Source: Methylothermaceae bacteria B42 (GTDB lineage: Bacteria > Pseudomonadota > Gammaproteobacteria > Methylococcales > Methylothermaceae). Taken from it: a DNA stretch of 56,715 nucleotides. The stretch covers positions 1-56,715 of the forward strand of contig LSNW01000008.1 of assembly GCA_001566965.1 (NCBI GenBank). Direction: 5' to 3'. The notes under the pieces were generated by a model. That model was not told the origin of the DNA. It made no database searches and worked only from the letters and a program-made list of their open reading frames with translations. Of the stretch, positions 1 to 8,038 are shown piece by piece. Made by a program: the position numbers and the translations under genes. Positions within the stretch are counted from its first letter, which is position 1. The number at the start of each line of letters is the position of its first letter.

Positions 1-1
1 G

Positions 2-85
2 ATTGAATATCACCGCATTCCCAGCTTTTTCAGTCGTTATCAATCCGATAATGAAAAGCTGAGAATAATCGGGATTTTGCGTTGA
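2..85 (+). CDS. C-terminal end of an unidentified protein (partial)
   Basis: An open frame enters from the left edge and ends at a TGA at 83-85. It gives 27 residues, beginning IEYHRIPSFFSRYQ and ending in IIGILR. The mix of aromatic, basic and polar residues looks like a real C-terminus, but it is too short to assign to a family. It lies about 20 bases before the palindromic element upstream of the multihaem gene. It could also be a chance frame. Confidence 0.3.
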   Translation: MEYHRIPSFFSRYQSDNEKLRIIGILR

Positions 86-106
86 GTGGCGTGGTTGGTT
101 TGAAGA

Positions 107-249
107 GGTTTCACCGCAGAGACGCAGAGGGCGCAGAGTTTTTAATAATAATTGCTGACCTTTCGTAACGCTGATGGCATACATCTATGCAACCCGCTAA
201 AAAAACAATTTTTTTAAAAATAAATTCTCTGCGTCTCTGCGGTGAACCC
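107..249. repeat. MITE-like palindromic element A
   Basis: The arms at 110-129 and 227-246 are perfect 20-base reverse complements (core CCGCAGAGACGCAGAG). They extend to 23 bases with one mismatch (107-129 against 227-249). The centre is A/T-rich and codes for nothing of its own. CGCAGAGACGCAGAG-type palindromes recur in many environmental genomes (general recollection, not searched). The right half overlaps the first codons of the multihaem gene. Confidence 0.75.
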
Positions 250-2910
250 ATCCCGTGGTTATTATTTTGCCTGATTCTGCTGGCTTGTACGGCGGTTGAA
301 GCCGAAAGCTTGCCAGTGGTAACGGCAAAAACTCCACTGCCGGTCACCGTTTCTCAGCCCACCGCCATTGCCACAGGCCCGGATCAATCCCTCTACCTCC
401 TCGACACCCATCAGCAAGTACTGAAAATCCCCGCCAACAATAAACCCCGATTTTTGACCGGCCCGGGCCTGCTCGACCACCCCCTGGATCTGAAATGGGG
501 CGAGAGCGGGTTGTGGGTGGCCGATACCGGCAATCACCGGCTGCTCCTCTTTGATGCTCAAGGCAGGATGCAGCGGGCGTTTTATCCCAAGCCGCCATCC
601 TGCCCGGAAGAAAAGCCCGGCTGCAACCGGTTGCCGCCGGAACCCGTGGCAGTGGCGGAAGTGGATGATATTTTGTTGTGGTCGGACCGCCGTTACCATA
701 GGGTCTGCCGGCTGCGATTGCCCAAGGGTAAGCCGCTGGATTGCTTTGGCGGACGGGGGGAGGAAGAAGGCAAGTTTCAATTTCCCTTCCAGATCGCCAT
801 CGACCGGGACAAATTTCCCCACGTGGTGGATATTCTCAATGCCCGCATTCAGATTTTCGACAAGGACGGGCGTTTCTTCCGCCAGCAGGGCCGGTTTGGT
901 TTTGAGGCAGGCGAGTTATTCCGTCCCAACGGGTTGGCCATGGATAAAGACCGGGACCGGTTGTTCATCAGCGATGGTTATTTCGGGACGATCACCCTCT
1001 TCCAGGAAGGAGAAGCAGCAGGCGTGCTCAAGACTTCCGGCGGACAACCCCTTTACTTTGACAGTCCCACCGGCCTGGCTTTTGACAACGGCAGCCTGTA
1101 TGTGGCGGAAACCGGCGCCGGCAAGGTCTGGAAATTGACCCTGAAGGAAATGGACATGCCGCTCCCTCCCAAAGCCGGCTCAACTACAGTCCAGGCCTCG
1201 CAGAAAAACTGCCTGCTTTGCCATCTCGAATGGGCGGAGGAAGGCCCGGCGGCGATCAAGCAGCCCGACCAACAGGGCATCATGCCGGTGGCATCCTTCC
1301 GCATGTGTTACAGCTGTCATAATGGGCCGGTGATGGATTCACGGACCATCATCAACGACGGCGAACAACACCCTGTGATTTACGAGCCGGAAAAAGACAA
1401 ACAGCGCCATGCCAAACTCTGGCCCCGCAAGGACAAACTGCCCGATGAGCTGTTCCCCATCACAGAAGATCATCAACTGACCTGCGCCACTTGCCACACC
1501 CCTCACGAAGATACATCCTCGGCCACCCTTTATCAGGGTCATCAAAATGCCTGGCTGGGGGTGCCCAATCCGGAAGGGAAATTGTGCGAACGCTGCCACG
1601 AGTCCAAAGCCAAAAACGCCCGGGAATCCAACCCAAAGTGGCGCGGGCGCAATCACCCCATGGGGATTCATCTTGCCAAGCCGCCGCACCGGGGCGCGTC
1701 GGGCTATCCCAGTGACCCCGATCTACACCACGGCTTGCCAACAAAACTGGCGGAACTGGGGGGCAGCCTGGACAAGGAAAACAGGGTCATTTGCCAGAGC
1801 TGTCATCAAATTCACGGGGGCGTCAGCCAATTCCTGCTGTTGATGAATGCCAACCGGGGCCAGCTCTGCGGGCAATGCCACAAGCGCCAATTCAGCCGCG
1901 GCAAAAAGGAAGCGCGGCGCAAGGGGGCGCATCCGGTGAATATCGAACCAGATGAGGAAATGAAACGCGACGGCAAAAAAGTCAAGTTCGTCACCTGTCT
2001 GAGCTGCCATCCGGTTCATGAAGGCAAACCGGGCACCCCCATGCTGCTCAAGCCCACGCCTGGGCTCTGTCATGACTGCCATAAGCGGCAACACGCCAGG
2101 GACAAGGACGATGCTCTGAAAAAAGGGGTGCATCCGGTGAATTTTGATCTGGAGGAAAGCGTGACCCTGAAGGGACGGAATATCAAACGGGTGGATTGCC
2201 TGACTTGTCACGCCGTCCATAAAGGCAAGCCCAATACCCCGGCCTTGGTGGAAGACCACCACGACGGCCAACTATGCCGCGCTTGCCACGAGGACAACAT
2301 CCCGGTGCTGGGCAGCGATCACGACCTTCGCATTACCGCCGGAGACAGTCAAAACCGGCTGGAACAAACCCCGGCGCAATCAGGACTGTGCGGCGCCTGC
2401 CACAGCCTGCATAGAGGCGAGGGGAAATGGCCTTATTTATATGCCTCGGCGATGGTAGATGATCCCTCCCGCCCTTCCAAGGAGGGAGAAAAAAGTAACT
2501 TCAAACGGGATCAGCTCTGTATCAACTGCCACCAGGATAACGCCAAGGCCGTGGGCAAGGAGAAATTCATCGAATACTTCAGCCATCCTTATCAACAAAT
2601 TGTATTGCAATCGGATAAAGACAAAATGCCGCTGCTGGGAAAGGATGGGTCAGACCAGGCCATTGGCGCCATCGGTTGCACCACTTGTCACGATCCCCAT
2701 GTCTGGCAACCGGATCACTGGAATAAAAAACAACCGCCACTGGCCGGGAACAGAAAAAACCTGGAAGGCGACCCCAATTCCAGTTTTCTGCGAATCACCA
2801 AGCCAACCAAGACCTTTTGTTTGAACTGTCATGGAAAAGAAACAAGAATTAAATTTTTATACTTCCATCATAAAAGTAATGCCCGTGGGAAACTGAATTA
2901 TCTGAAATAA
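187..2910 (+). CDS. Secreted NHL-repeat / 14-haem c-type cytochrome fusion
   Basis: A 907-residue exported redox protein. A hydrophobic segment (about residues 22-37, ending LLACTAVEA) acts as signal peptide or lipobox. Residues about 45-335 hold repeated NHL-type blades (for example GLWVADTGNHRLLLFD) expected to fold as a beta-propeller. Residues 342-882 carry 14 CXXCH haem sites, many in the paired arrangement of multihaem c3-like proteins (CATCHTPH, CLSCHPVH, CTTCHDPH). A unit of about 67 residues recurs from Cys561, Cys628 and Cys697. The likely role is periplasmic or cell-surface electron transfer, with the propeller as a docking platform; this is inferred. The ATG at 187 lies inside palindromic element A, so the first ~20 residues are repeat-derived. 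No other ATG or GTG is in frame before the hydrophobic segment. A mono-haem cytochrome follows. Confidence 0.85.
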   Translation: MQPAKKTIFLKINSLRLCGEPIPWLLFCLILLACTAVEAESLPVVTAKTPLPVTVSQPTAIATGPDQSLYLLDTHQQVLKIPANNKPRFLTGPGLLDHPLDLKWGESGLWVADTGNHRLLLFDAQGRMQRAFYPKPPSCPEEKPGCNRLPPEPVAVAEVDDILLWSDRRYHRVCRLRLPKGKPLDCFGGRGEEEGKFQFPFQIAIDRDKFPHVVDILNARIQIFDKDGRFFRQQGRFGFEAGELFRPNGLAMDKDRDRLFISDGYFGTITLFQEGEAAGVLKTSGGQPLYFDSPTGLAFDNGSLYVAETGAGKVWKLTLKEMDMPLPPKAGSTTVQASQKNCLLCHLEWAEEGPAAIKQPDQQGIMPVASFRMCYSCHNGPVMDSRTIINDGEQHPVIYEPEKDKQRHAKLWPRKDKLPDELFPITEDHQLTCATCHTPHEDTSSATLYQGHQNAWLGVPNPEGKLCERCHESKAKNARESNPKWRGRNHPMGIHLAKPPHRGASGYPSDPDLHHGLPTKLAELGGSLDKENRVICQSCHQIHGGVSQFLLLMNANRGQLCGQCHKRQFSRGKKEARRKGAHPVNIEPDEEMKRDGKKVKFVTCLSCHPVHEGKPGTPMLLKPTPGLCHDCHKRQHARDKDDALKKGVHPVNFDLEESVTLKGRNIKRVDCLTCHAVHKGKPNTPALVEDHHDGQLCRACHEDNIPVLGSDHDLRITAGDSQNRLEQTPAQSGLCGACHSLHRGEGKWPYLYASAMVDDPSRPSKEGEKSNFKRDQLCINCHQDNAKAVGKEKFIEYFSHPYQQIVLQSDKDKMPLLGKDGSDQAIGAIGCTTCHDPHVWQPDHWNKKQPPLAGNRKNLEGDPNSSFLRITKPTKTFCLNCHGKETRIKFLYFHHKSNARGKLNYLK

Positions 2911-3022
2911 AAAGAGTTTTCGCATTAAAACCGTTTGGACAGATCCCATAAGTTCGATCCATTAGTATTTGTCAAATCCAAATCTGACAATATATCCCTC
3001 TGAACGAATCGCAAAATGTCGT

Positions 3023-3050
3023 TTGCAATAAGCTAGATTAATCTCATAAT
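3023..3050 (+). promoter_or_regulatory. Candidate sigma-70 promoter for the mono-haem cytochrome
   Basis: TTGCAA (3023-3028) and CATAAT (3045-3050) are separated by 16 bases in an A/T-rich intergenic stretch, about 95 bases before the cytochrome start. The rest of 2911-3143 shows no coding potential. Confidence 0.4.
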
Positions 3051-3143
3051 GCAATGTATGATTTTTCCTACCAACCGTACGAGTGGTAAAAGGAAGGCAA
3101 AATTGCCAATCTCTGTTCCTACATTTTATCAAGGAGACAAATT

Positions 3144-3689
3144 ATGAAACGGATATTACTATTGACACTGTTATCTTCAGCTGTATTTTCCGCCACCAAC
3201 GCGGAAGAAGGGGATGCCAACAGTTTTATTTCTCCAGATTTCTGGGGGAAACAAGGCATCAAAGATAAGATCATTCGGCCAAAATGTCTTGGTTGTCATT
3301 CTTCACAATTAAGTGGCGCGGAGCGGAATGGCGCTCCCGAAGGGTCTAATTTTGATACATACGATGATGCCAAATCGCAGGCATCTAAGATTATCCAGCG
3401 GGCGGTTGTGGATATGGACATGCCGCCAGATCCCGATCAGCAACTTACCGACGTGGAAAAAAAGGCCTTGCAAAATTGGGTGAAACTCGGCTTTCCCAGT
3501 ACCGGTATTTCCGGACAATATTCATCAACAGGCATCTTGACATTGCCTAAAGTCTATGTGCTCGATGCGGAAGGAAACGCCATTGGAACAGCGGAAGCAG
3601 AAATGAACGTGATTAAAACGACGCGGCCATTTCAATTTGAAATTACCGGGTTGAAATATACCCCAATAAACAGCTCCGACTCAGAATAA
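3144..3689 (+). CDS. Secreted mono-haem cytochrome c-like protein
   Basis: This encodes 181 residues, with the start fixed by an AAGGAG Shine-Dalgarno just upstream. Residues 1-20 are a signal peptide ending ATNA/EE. One haem site, CLGCH, lies at residues 48-52, and an MPP motif at Met93 is the likely distal haem ligand. The block from the haem to the AKSQASKIIQ and NWVKLGFP stretches resembles the small cytochrome domain of secreted oxidation proteins. The last ~65 residues, rich in beta-type sequence, match nothing I recognise. It follows the 14-haem gene in the same direction but has its own promoter-like signal, so partnership is only suggested. Redox partner and substrate are unknown. 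Confidence 0.7.
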   Translation: MKRILLLTLLSSAVFSATNAEEGDANSFISPDFWGKQGIKDKIIRPKCLGCHSSQLSGAERNGAPEGSNFDTYDDAKSQASKIIQRAVVDMDMPPDPDQQLTDVEKKALQNWVKLGFPSTGISGQYSSTGILTLPKVYVLDAEGNAIGTAEAEMNVIKTTRPFQFEITGLKYTPINSSDSE

Positions 3690-3700
3690 TGTTTACATGT

Positions 3701-3727
3701 TTCCCGCCAGCGCCTTGCTGGCGGGAA
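3701..3727. terminator. Hairpin between convergent genes
   Basis: A perfect 9-bp stem (3703-3711 with 3717-3725) around a 5-base loop, extendable by two A-T pairs, lies between the cytochrome and the convergent rimI. There is no T-run on either side, so it is a possible bidirectional termination structure rather than a textbook intrinsic terminator. Confidence 0.4.
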
Positions 3728-3768
3728 TGAACCCTTTGCGACTTTCACCTATTCTAAAACCAATCTAA

Positions 3769-4209
3769 TCAAAGCATCCTTGCCAGGACCAATGCATCCT
3801 CTCGCTTGTTTGCTCCAGCGGGATAATAACCTTTACGCGTACCAATCTCATTAAATCCCAGCTTGCGATATAAATGAACCGCCACTTTGTTGCTGGGGCG
3901 AACTTCAAGCAACATCATATCGGCGCGGTGATTGCGGGCGACTTCCATCAAATGAAGCATCATCTCCCGGCCGTAACCCTGACCTTGACAGCGGGGAGAG
4001 ACACAAACATTCATCACATGCGCTTCACCTACCCCAATAGATAAAATTCCGTAGGCAACAACCTCTCCCTCGGCTTCCCCTACCCAACACGAGTAACCAA
4101 CTTTGAGACAATTTTTAAAGATTCCCAATGACCAAGGGAAAGGGTACGACTGTTCTTCAATGGTTACGACTGCCTTCAGATCCGATTTTCTCATGGGCCG
4201 AAATTGCAT
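3769..4209 (-). CDS. rimI: Ribosomal protein bS18 alanine N-acetyltransferase
   Basis: A GNAT-family acetyltransferase of 146 residues. The acetyl-CoA loop is visible as RCQGQGYGREM, after the strand AHVMNVCVSP. The C-terminal part has LYRKLGFNEIGTRKGYY, typical of RimI, which acetylates the N-terminal alanine of ribosomal protein S18. The frame is open to 4407, which would give 212 residues. I chose the Met at 4209 because AGGAAGAAGG sits directly before it and the resulting length matches RimI. The extra upstream residues include a repetitive stretch (KKIFFFDSQ) with no known counterpart. It is divergent from tsaD, with palindromic element B between them. Confidence 0.85.
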   Translation of the reverse strand: MQFRPMRKSDLKAVVTIEEQSYPFPWSLGIFKNCLKVGYSCWVGEAEGEVVAYGILSIGVGEAHVMNVCVSPRCQGQGYGREMMLHLMEVARNHRADMMLLEVRPSNKVAVHLYRKLGFNEIGTRKGYYPAGANKREDALVLARML

Positions 4210-4427
4210 GCCTTCTTCCTGCGACACATCCGGGAAGTGTTGGGAATAAAATTGTTTTTGGGAATCGAAAAAAAATATTTTTTTCAGTGCCGCAAACACC
4301 TGGTCCATATCAATCTTCTTTGCCGCAGGCAATAATGAAACTGTTATTATATCGGACCGCAGCGACTCATCAATCACGGAGCTATGTTTCCTACAGAGCC
4401 ACGTCATTTAAAACGTAAAGGATTGAT

Positions 4428-4533
4428 GCCGGTGCAGGTGGTCTGATTCGAAAAACGCCGTTAATACGTCCCTATAGGCTCCACGCCGGCCTCCTTGCCG
4501 GCGAGGCTTTCGAATCAGACCACCTGCACCGGC
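4428..4533. repeat. Palindromic element B with 26-bp perfect arms
   Basis: The arms 4428-4453 and 4508-4533 are exact reverse complements over 26 bases (for example GGTGCAGGTGGTCTGATTCG). The 54-base centre carries a core at 4455-4480 (ACGCCGTTAATAC followed by CCCTATAGGCT) and a second small hairpin (GCCGGC...GCCGGC). A related core recurs in element D upstream of typA. It lies between divergent rimI and tsaD, so it may affect both 5' regions. No coding frame fits it. Confidence 0.75.
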
Positions 4534-4590
4534 TTGAATAGATGACGGAGCCCTGATATTTTCTAATTGCTTGCCTTTCCGTAGAAAATC

Positions 4591-5685
4591 ATGATTGTAC
4601 TAGGCATCGAAACTTCCTGTGATGAAACCGGCGTAGCCATTTATGATGCCAAGCAGGGATTGTTGGCCCATCATTTATACAGCCAGGTAGCCATCCACGC
4701 CGACTTCGGGGGTATCGTGCCAGAACTGGCATCACGGGACCATATCCGCAAGCTTTTGCCCTTGATTCGTCAGACCCTCCAAGCCGCAAATTTAGCTGCT
4801 GGTCAAATTAACGTGGTTGCCTATACTGCAGGGCCAGGTTTGATTGGCGCATTGCTGGTTGGGGCCTCGGTTGCCCGCAGCTTGGCATGGTCATGGCAAA
4901 TCCCCGCACTGGCCATTCATCACATGGAGGGGCATTTATTGGCGCCAATGATGGAAAATCCTGATCTTGCTCCCCCCTTCCTCGCTTTGCTGGTCTCAGG
5001 CGGTCATACACAACTGGTGGAAGTCCAAGCGCTGGGAGTCTATCGGTTGCTGGGGGAGTCCATCGACGATGCCGTGGGCGAAGCCTTTGACAAAGTAGCC
5101 AAAATGCTCGGGCTCGGTTATCCCGGCGGCCCGGCGTTGGAACAATTGGCAAAAAAAGGCAATCCTGAGCGTTTTCATTTTCCCCGCCCCATGACCAACC
5201 GGCCGGGATTGGATTTCAGTTTTAGCGGGCTTAAAACTTATGTCATGAACACTTTGGCAAAAACCGGTGGCAGTGAACAGGACAAAGCCGATATTGCCCG
5301 TGCTTTTCAAGACGCAGTCGCCGATACCCTGGCCATCAAATGCCGCAGAGCCCTGCAGCTCACCAGCTTAAACCGGCTGGTTGTTGCTGGGGGTGTCAGC
5401 GCCAATCAGACGATCCGCTTAAAATTAAAGCAAACAGCAAGGAAAGAAGAGGCTGAATTGTTTGTTCCAAGCCCTCAATTTTGTACCGACAATGGCGCCA
5501 TGATTGCCTATACAGGCTGCCTTAGATCCCTTGCAAACCACAACCGTTCTTCACTGGAAATCAAGGTTCGCGCCCGCTGGCCTCTGGAAGCATTGCCCTC
5601 TATCAACCTACCATCCGGGGTTCTTCCCCCCTCAACAAGCGGCGAATATTCTCCCGGTGCCGCCAAAACAGACAGCCAGACATGA
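4591..5685 (+). CDS. tsaD: tRNA N6-adenosine threonylcarbamoyltransferase
   Basis: The catalytic subunit of the universal t6A37 tRNA modification, acting with TsaB, TsaE and the threonylcarbamoyl-AMP maker TsaC (also in this window at 33888). It starts [19 protein letters not shown], carries the metal-binding HMEGH at residues 111-115 and SGGHTQLV soon after, and ends with the conserved [12 protein letters not shown] block. The normal TsaD end ([12 protein letters not shown]) is reached near residue 336. Another ~28 residues run on into the convergent plsY gene, overlapping it by 83 bases. The ribosome-binding site is weak. Palindromic element B lies just upstream. Confidence 0.95.
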   Translation: MIVLGIETSCDETGVAIYDAKQGLLAHHLYSQVAIHADFGGIVPELASRDHIRKLLPLIRQTLQAANLAAGQINVVAYTAGPGLIGALLVGASVARSLAWSWQIPALAIHHMEGHLLAPMMENPDLAPPFLALLVSGGHTQLVEVQALGVYRLLGESIDDAVGEAFDKVAKMLGLGYPGGPALEQLAKKGNPERFHFPRPMTNRPGLDFSFSGLKTYVMNTLAKTGGSEQDKADIARAFQDAVADTLAIKCRRALQLTSLNRLVVAGGVSANQTIRLKLKQTARKEEAELFVPSPQFCTDNGAMIAYTGCLRSLANHNRSSLEIKVRARWPLEALPSINLPSGVLPPSTSGEYSPGAAKTDSQT

Positions 5686-6187
5686 CAGCAATCAAGCCGG
5701 CAGATAAAGGCTGCTGTAATATCAGCATGGCATAAACGGGCGCCAGCAAAGCCGCGGTCAATGCCGATAGGGATGAAATTTTAGAAATTGCGGCCACGGC
5801 GATCCACGTACCGATAACAGCCAGGCCAAGCAGCCAATTCATCCCCAACATGACGCCCAGAGCAGTTGCCACGCCCTTTCCCCCTTGAAAGCCAAAAAAA
5901 ATTGGAAACAGGTGGCCAAGAAAGGCCGCCAAACCAGTAGCGGCAACTATTAGAGAATCTGCTCCCATCAAATTGGCAGCGGCTACCGGCAACAGCCCTT
6001 TCAGCATGTCTCCCAACAGCGTCACCATCGCCGCCTTTTTGCCGCCCACCCTAAGCACATTGGTTGCACCCGGGTTATGGGAACCTGTAGTGCGCGGGTC
6101 CGGTAAGCCTGAGAGTTTACAAACAATCACCGCGCTCGAAACCGAACCCAAGAAATACCCCAGCGGAATCCATAACCATTCAGCCAC
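5603..6187 (-). CDS. plsY: Glycerol-3-phosphate acyltransferase PlsY
   Basis: A 194-residue integral membrane enzyme that transfers acyl groups from acyl-phosphate to glycerol-3-phosphate, the first acylation step of phospholipid synthesis. Visible PlsY motifs are [37 protein letters not shown], and an N-terminal membrane segment ([20 protein letters not shown]). About five hydrophobic segments can be picked out. The last codons overlap the convergent end of tsaD. The tsaD-plsY-folB-folK neighbourhood is common in gammaproteobacteria, usually with plsY and folB divergent as here. Confidence 0.93.
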   Translation of the reverse strand: MAEWLWIPLGYFLGSVSSAVIVCKLSGLPDPRTTGSHNPGATNVLRVGGKKAAMVTLLGDMLKGLLPVAAANLMGADSLIVAATGLAAFLGHLFPIFFGFQGGKGVATALGVMLGMNWLLGLAVIGTWIAVAAISKISSLSALTAALLAPVYAMLILQQPLSAGLIAVMSGCLFWRHRENIRRLLRGEEPRMVG

Positions 6188-6223
6188 CTTGCCTTTCCCC
6201 TTTCTTTTGTGTCAACCTATGAA

Positions 6224-6376
6224 CTGATGTTACGCATTGTCATTTCGAGCGTAGCGAGAAATCTTGCAATCTACCCAAAATGGATGCTGATGAGTCAAGA
6301 TTTCACCCTCCGGTCGAAATGACAGCCAAGGATTGCGTAAGTCTGCGCCTATCTACCCGTGGCTGCGTAACATCAG
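6224..6376. repeat. MITE-like element C with nested inverted repeats
   Basis: The outer arms 6224-6236 and 6364-6376 are a perfect 13-bp inverted repeat (CTGATGTTACGCA). Inside them, 6238-6266 and 6295-6323 form a second, imperfect 29-bp inverted pair with the sequence type GTCATTTCGAGC...GAGAAATCTTG. That inner sequence type is familiar from many bacterial genomes as a dispersed repeat (recollection, not searched). It fills the plsY-folB intergenic gap and codes for nothing. Confidence 0.7.
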
Positions 6377-6461
6377 CTATGAATTAATACAACCATCAAA
6401 GCCAGCCATTGCTGGGAAGTGATGGGAAGTTCCTATAAAACAATTAACAATCGAATCAAAG

Positions 6462-6821
6462 ATGGACATTATATTTCTACGCGGCTTACAGATCGACACT
6501 ATTATTGGCATCTACGAATGGGAACGGGAGATTAAACAAACAGTGATCCTGGATCTGGAGATGGCTACCGACATCCGCCAGGCTGCCGCTACCGACAGTA
6601 TTGAAAATACATTGGACTATAAAGCCGTTTCCAAACGGATCATTAGTTTTGTAGAAAGCAGCAGTTTTTTTTTGGTGGAAACCTTGGCGGAAAAAACCGC
6701 TGAAATCATATTAACGGAATTTTCCGTGCCCTGGCTAAAGCTGACACTAAACAAAAAAGGCGCCATTAGAGGCGCCAGTGATGTGGGAATCATCATTGAG
6801 CGCGGTAGCCTGCCCCAATGA
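6462..6821 (+). CDS. folB: Dihydroneopterin aldolase
   Basis: A 119-residue folate-pathway enzyme that cleaves 7,8-dihydroneopterin to 6-hydroxymethyl-dihydropterin and glycolaldehyde. The FolB signature MDIIFLRGLQIDTIIGIYEWERE opens the protein and contains the catalytic Glu region. The conserved lysine lies in LTLNKKGAIRGASDVGI near the C-terminus. The length is normal. There is no strong Shine-Dalgarno before the ATG. Its stop overlaps the folK start (ATGA at 6818-6821), so the two are translationally coupled and catalyse consecutive steps. Confidence 0.93.
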   Translation: MDIIFLRGLQIDTIIGIYEWEREIKQTVILDLEMATDIRQAAATDSIENTLDYKAVSKRIISFVESSSFFLVETLAEKTAEIILTEFSVPWLKLTLNKKGAIRGASDVGIIIERGSLPQ

Positions 6822-7321
6822 CTCAGGTCTTCGTCAGCATTGGCAGCAATATCGAGCGGGAAATCCATATTCGCAAAGCGTTAACAGAACTGGAACAGGC
6901 TTTTGGTCCGTTAACTGTTTCCAGCATTTACGAAAGCGAAGCCGAAGGGTTTGAGGGCGAACCTTTTTACAACTTGGTAATTAAATTCGAAACCGACCTT
7001 GCCATTGAAGAAGTGTTGAAGAAGCTAAAGGAAATTGAAACCAGGCACGGGCGGAGTGTGGGTAGTCATAAATTCGCCCCCCGGACCCTGGATCTGGATT
7101 TGATACTTTACGGCGATAAGATCTTAAGGAATGCAAAAACCGGCCGTATGATTGTGCCCAGGGATGATATTCTCCGTTACGCCTTTGTCCTCCAACCATT
7201 GGCGGAAATTGCCCCGGATAGGCTCCATCCTATAGAAAAGAAAACCTTCCAGGCGCTGTGGAAATCTTTCGACCCGGCTAAAATCAGACAGAAAAAAATT
7301 ACTTTGAGAGAGCAATCATAA
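6818..7321 (+). CDS. folK: 6-hydroxymethyl-7,8-dihydropterin pyrophosphokinase
   Basis: A 167-residue HPPK that activates the product of FolB with ATP. The signatures are MTQVFVSIGSNIERE at the start, the pterin/ATP segment FYNLVIKFETDL, and the catalytic block RHGRSVGSHKFAPRTLDLDLILYGD followed by VPRDDILRYAFVLQPLAEIAP. It is slightly longer at its C-terminus than the E. coli enzyme. It starts within the stop of folB and converges on the pteridine reductase gene, with which it shares six bases. Confidence 0.94.
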   Translation: MTQVFVSIGSNIEREIHIRKALTELEQAFGPLTVSSIYESEAEGFEGEPFYNLVIKFETDLAIEEVLKKLKEIETRHGRSVGSHKFAPRTLDLDLILYGDKILRNAKTGRMIVPRDDILRYAFVLQPLAEIAPDRLHPIEKKTFQALWKSFDPAKIRQKKITLREQS

Positions 7322-8038
7322 ACTTCTCCCTCCATCTACAACCAGGATTTGGCCTGTAACGTAGTCTCCGTCACAAATAAGATAACGTACCGCTTTGGCG
7401 ATATCTTCTTCTTTCCCCAGACGTTTCAAGGGGATGGTATTGAGCATCGCGGTCTTTTCTTCTTCTGTGAGTGGACGATCCGGCCATAAAATAGCGCCAG
7501 GGGCCACGCCATTCACCCTGACTGCCGGCGCCATCTCCTTGGCCAAAGCATGGGTCATTGCCGCCAATCCGGCTTTGGCAATGCTGTAAACCGGGTAGTC
7601 CAATCTCGGGCTGCGGGCGTAAATATCCACCAGATTAACGATACAGCCTTGGGTCTGCTGTAAATGGGGATAAACCGCCTGGGAAAGAAAAAAAGGCGCC
7701 TTTAAATTACAATCGAGTAATTCATCCCAGTGGTCTTCACTCACTTCTCCCAATGGTGTGGGATAAAAGGCTGATGCATTATTAATCAGGCCATCCAGAC
7801 GTCCCCAAAAGGACAACGCATTGTCAACGCAAGCATGGATTTCTGACAAACGACGGAGTTCGGCCTGCAGTAAATGAACAGAATCAGGGCGGATGCGATT
7901 AAGGTGTTGCTGAAGTAATTCAGCTTCTTGGCGGGAACTGCGATAATGGAGAATCAGGTTAAAACCTTCCCCATGCAGCATTTTGGCTATGGCTGCACCA
8001 ATTCTCTTGGCAGCGCCTGTCACCAAAAAAACTTTAAT
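7316..8038 (-). CDS. folM: SDR-family pteridine reductase-like protein (FolM type), probable AUU start
   Basis: A short-chain dehydrogenase of about 240 residues. It shows TGAAKRIGAAIA (NADP-binding glycine motif), a LINNASAF block, the catalytic YSIAKAG and the pteridine-reductase-like RVNGVAPGAILWP. By family it probably reduces dihydropterins or dihydrofolate, which fits its place beside folB-folK. An in-frame TAG lies at 8044-8042 and no ATG occurs before TGAAKRIG. Possible starts are ATT at 8038 (giving IKVFLVTG, a complete first Rossmann strand), TTG at 8026 and GTG at 8023. GGGAG at 8051-8047 sits 8 bases before the ATT, correctly spaced for that codon only. The gene begins within the stop region of the upstream transporter. 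Confidence 0.8.
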   Translation of the reverse strand: MKVFLVTGAAKRIGAAIAKMLHGEGFNLILHYRSSRQEAELLQQHLNRIRPDSVHLLQAELRRLSEIHACVDNALSFWGRLDGLINNASAFYPTPLGEVSEDHWDELLDCNLKAPFFLSQAVYPHLQQTQGCIVNLVDIYARSPRLDYPVYSIAKAGLAAMTHALAKEMAPAVRVNGVAPGAILWPDRPLTEEEKTAMLNTIPLKRLGKEEDIAKAVRYLICDGDYVTGQILVVDGGRSL

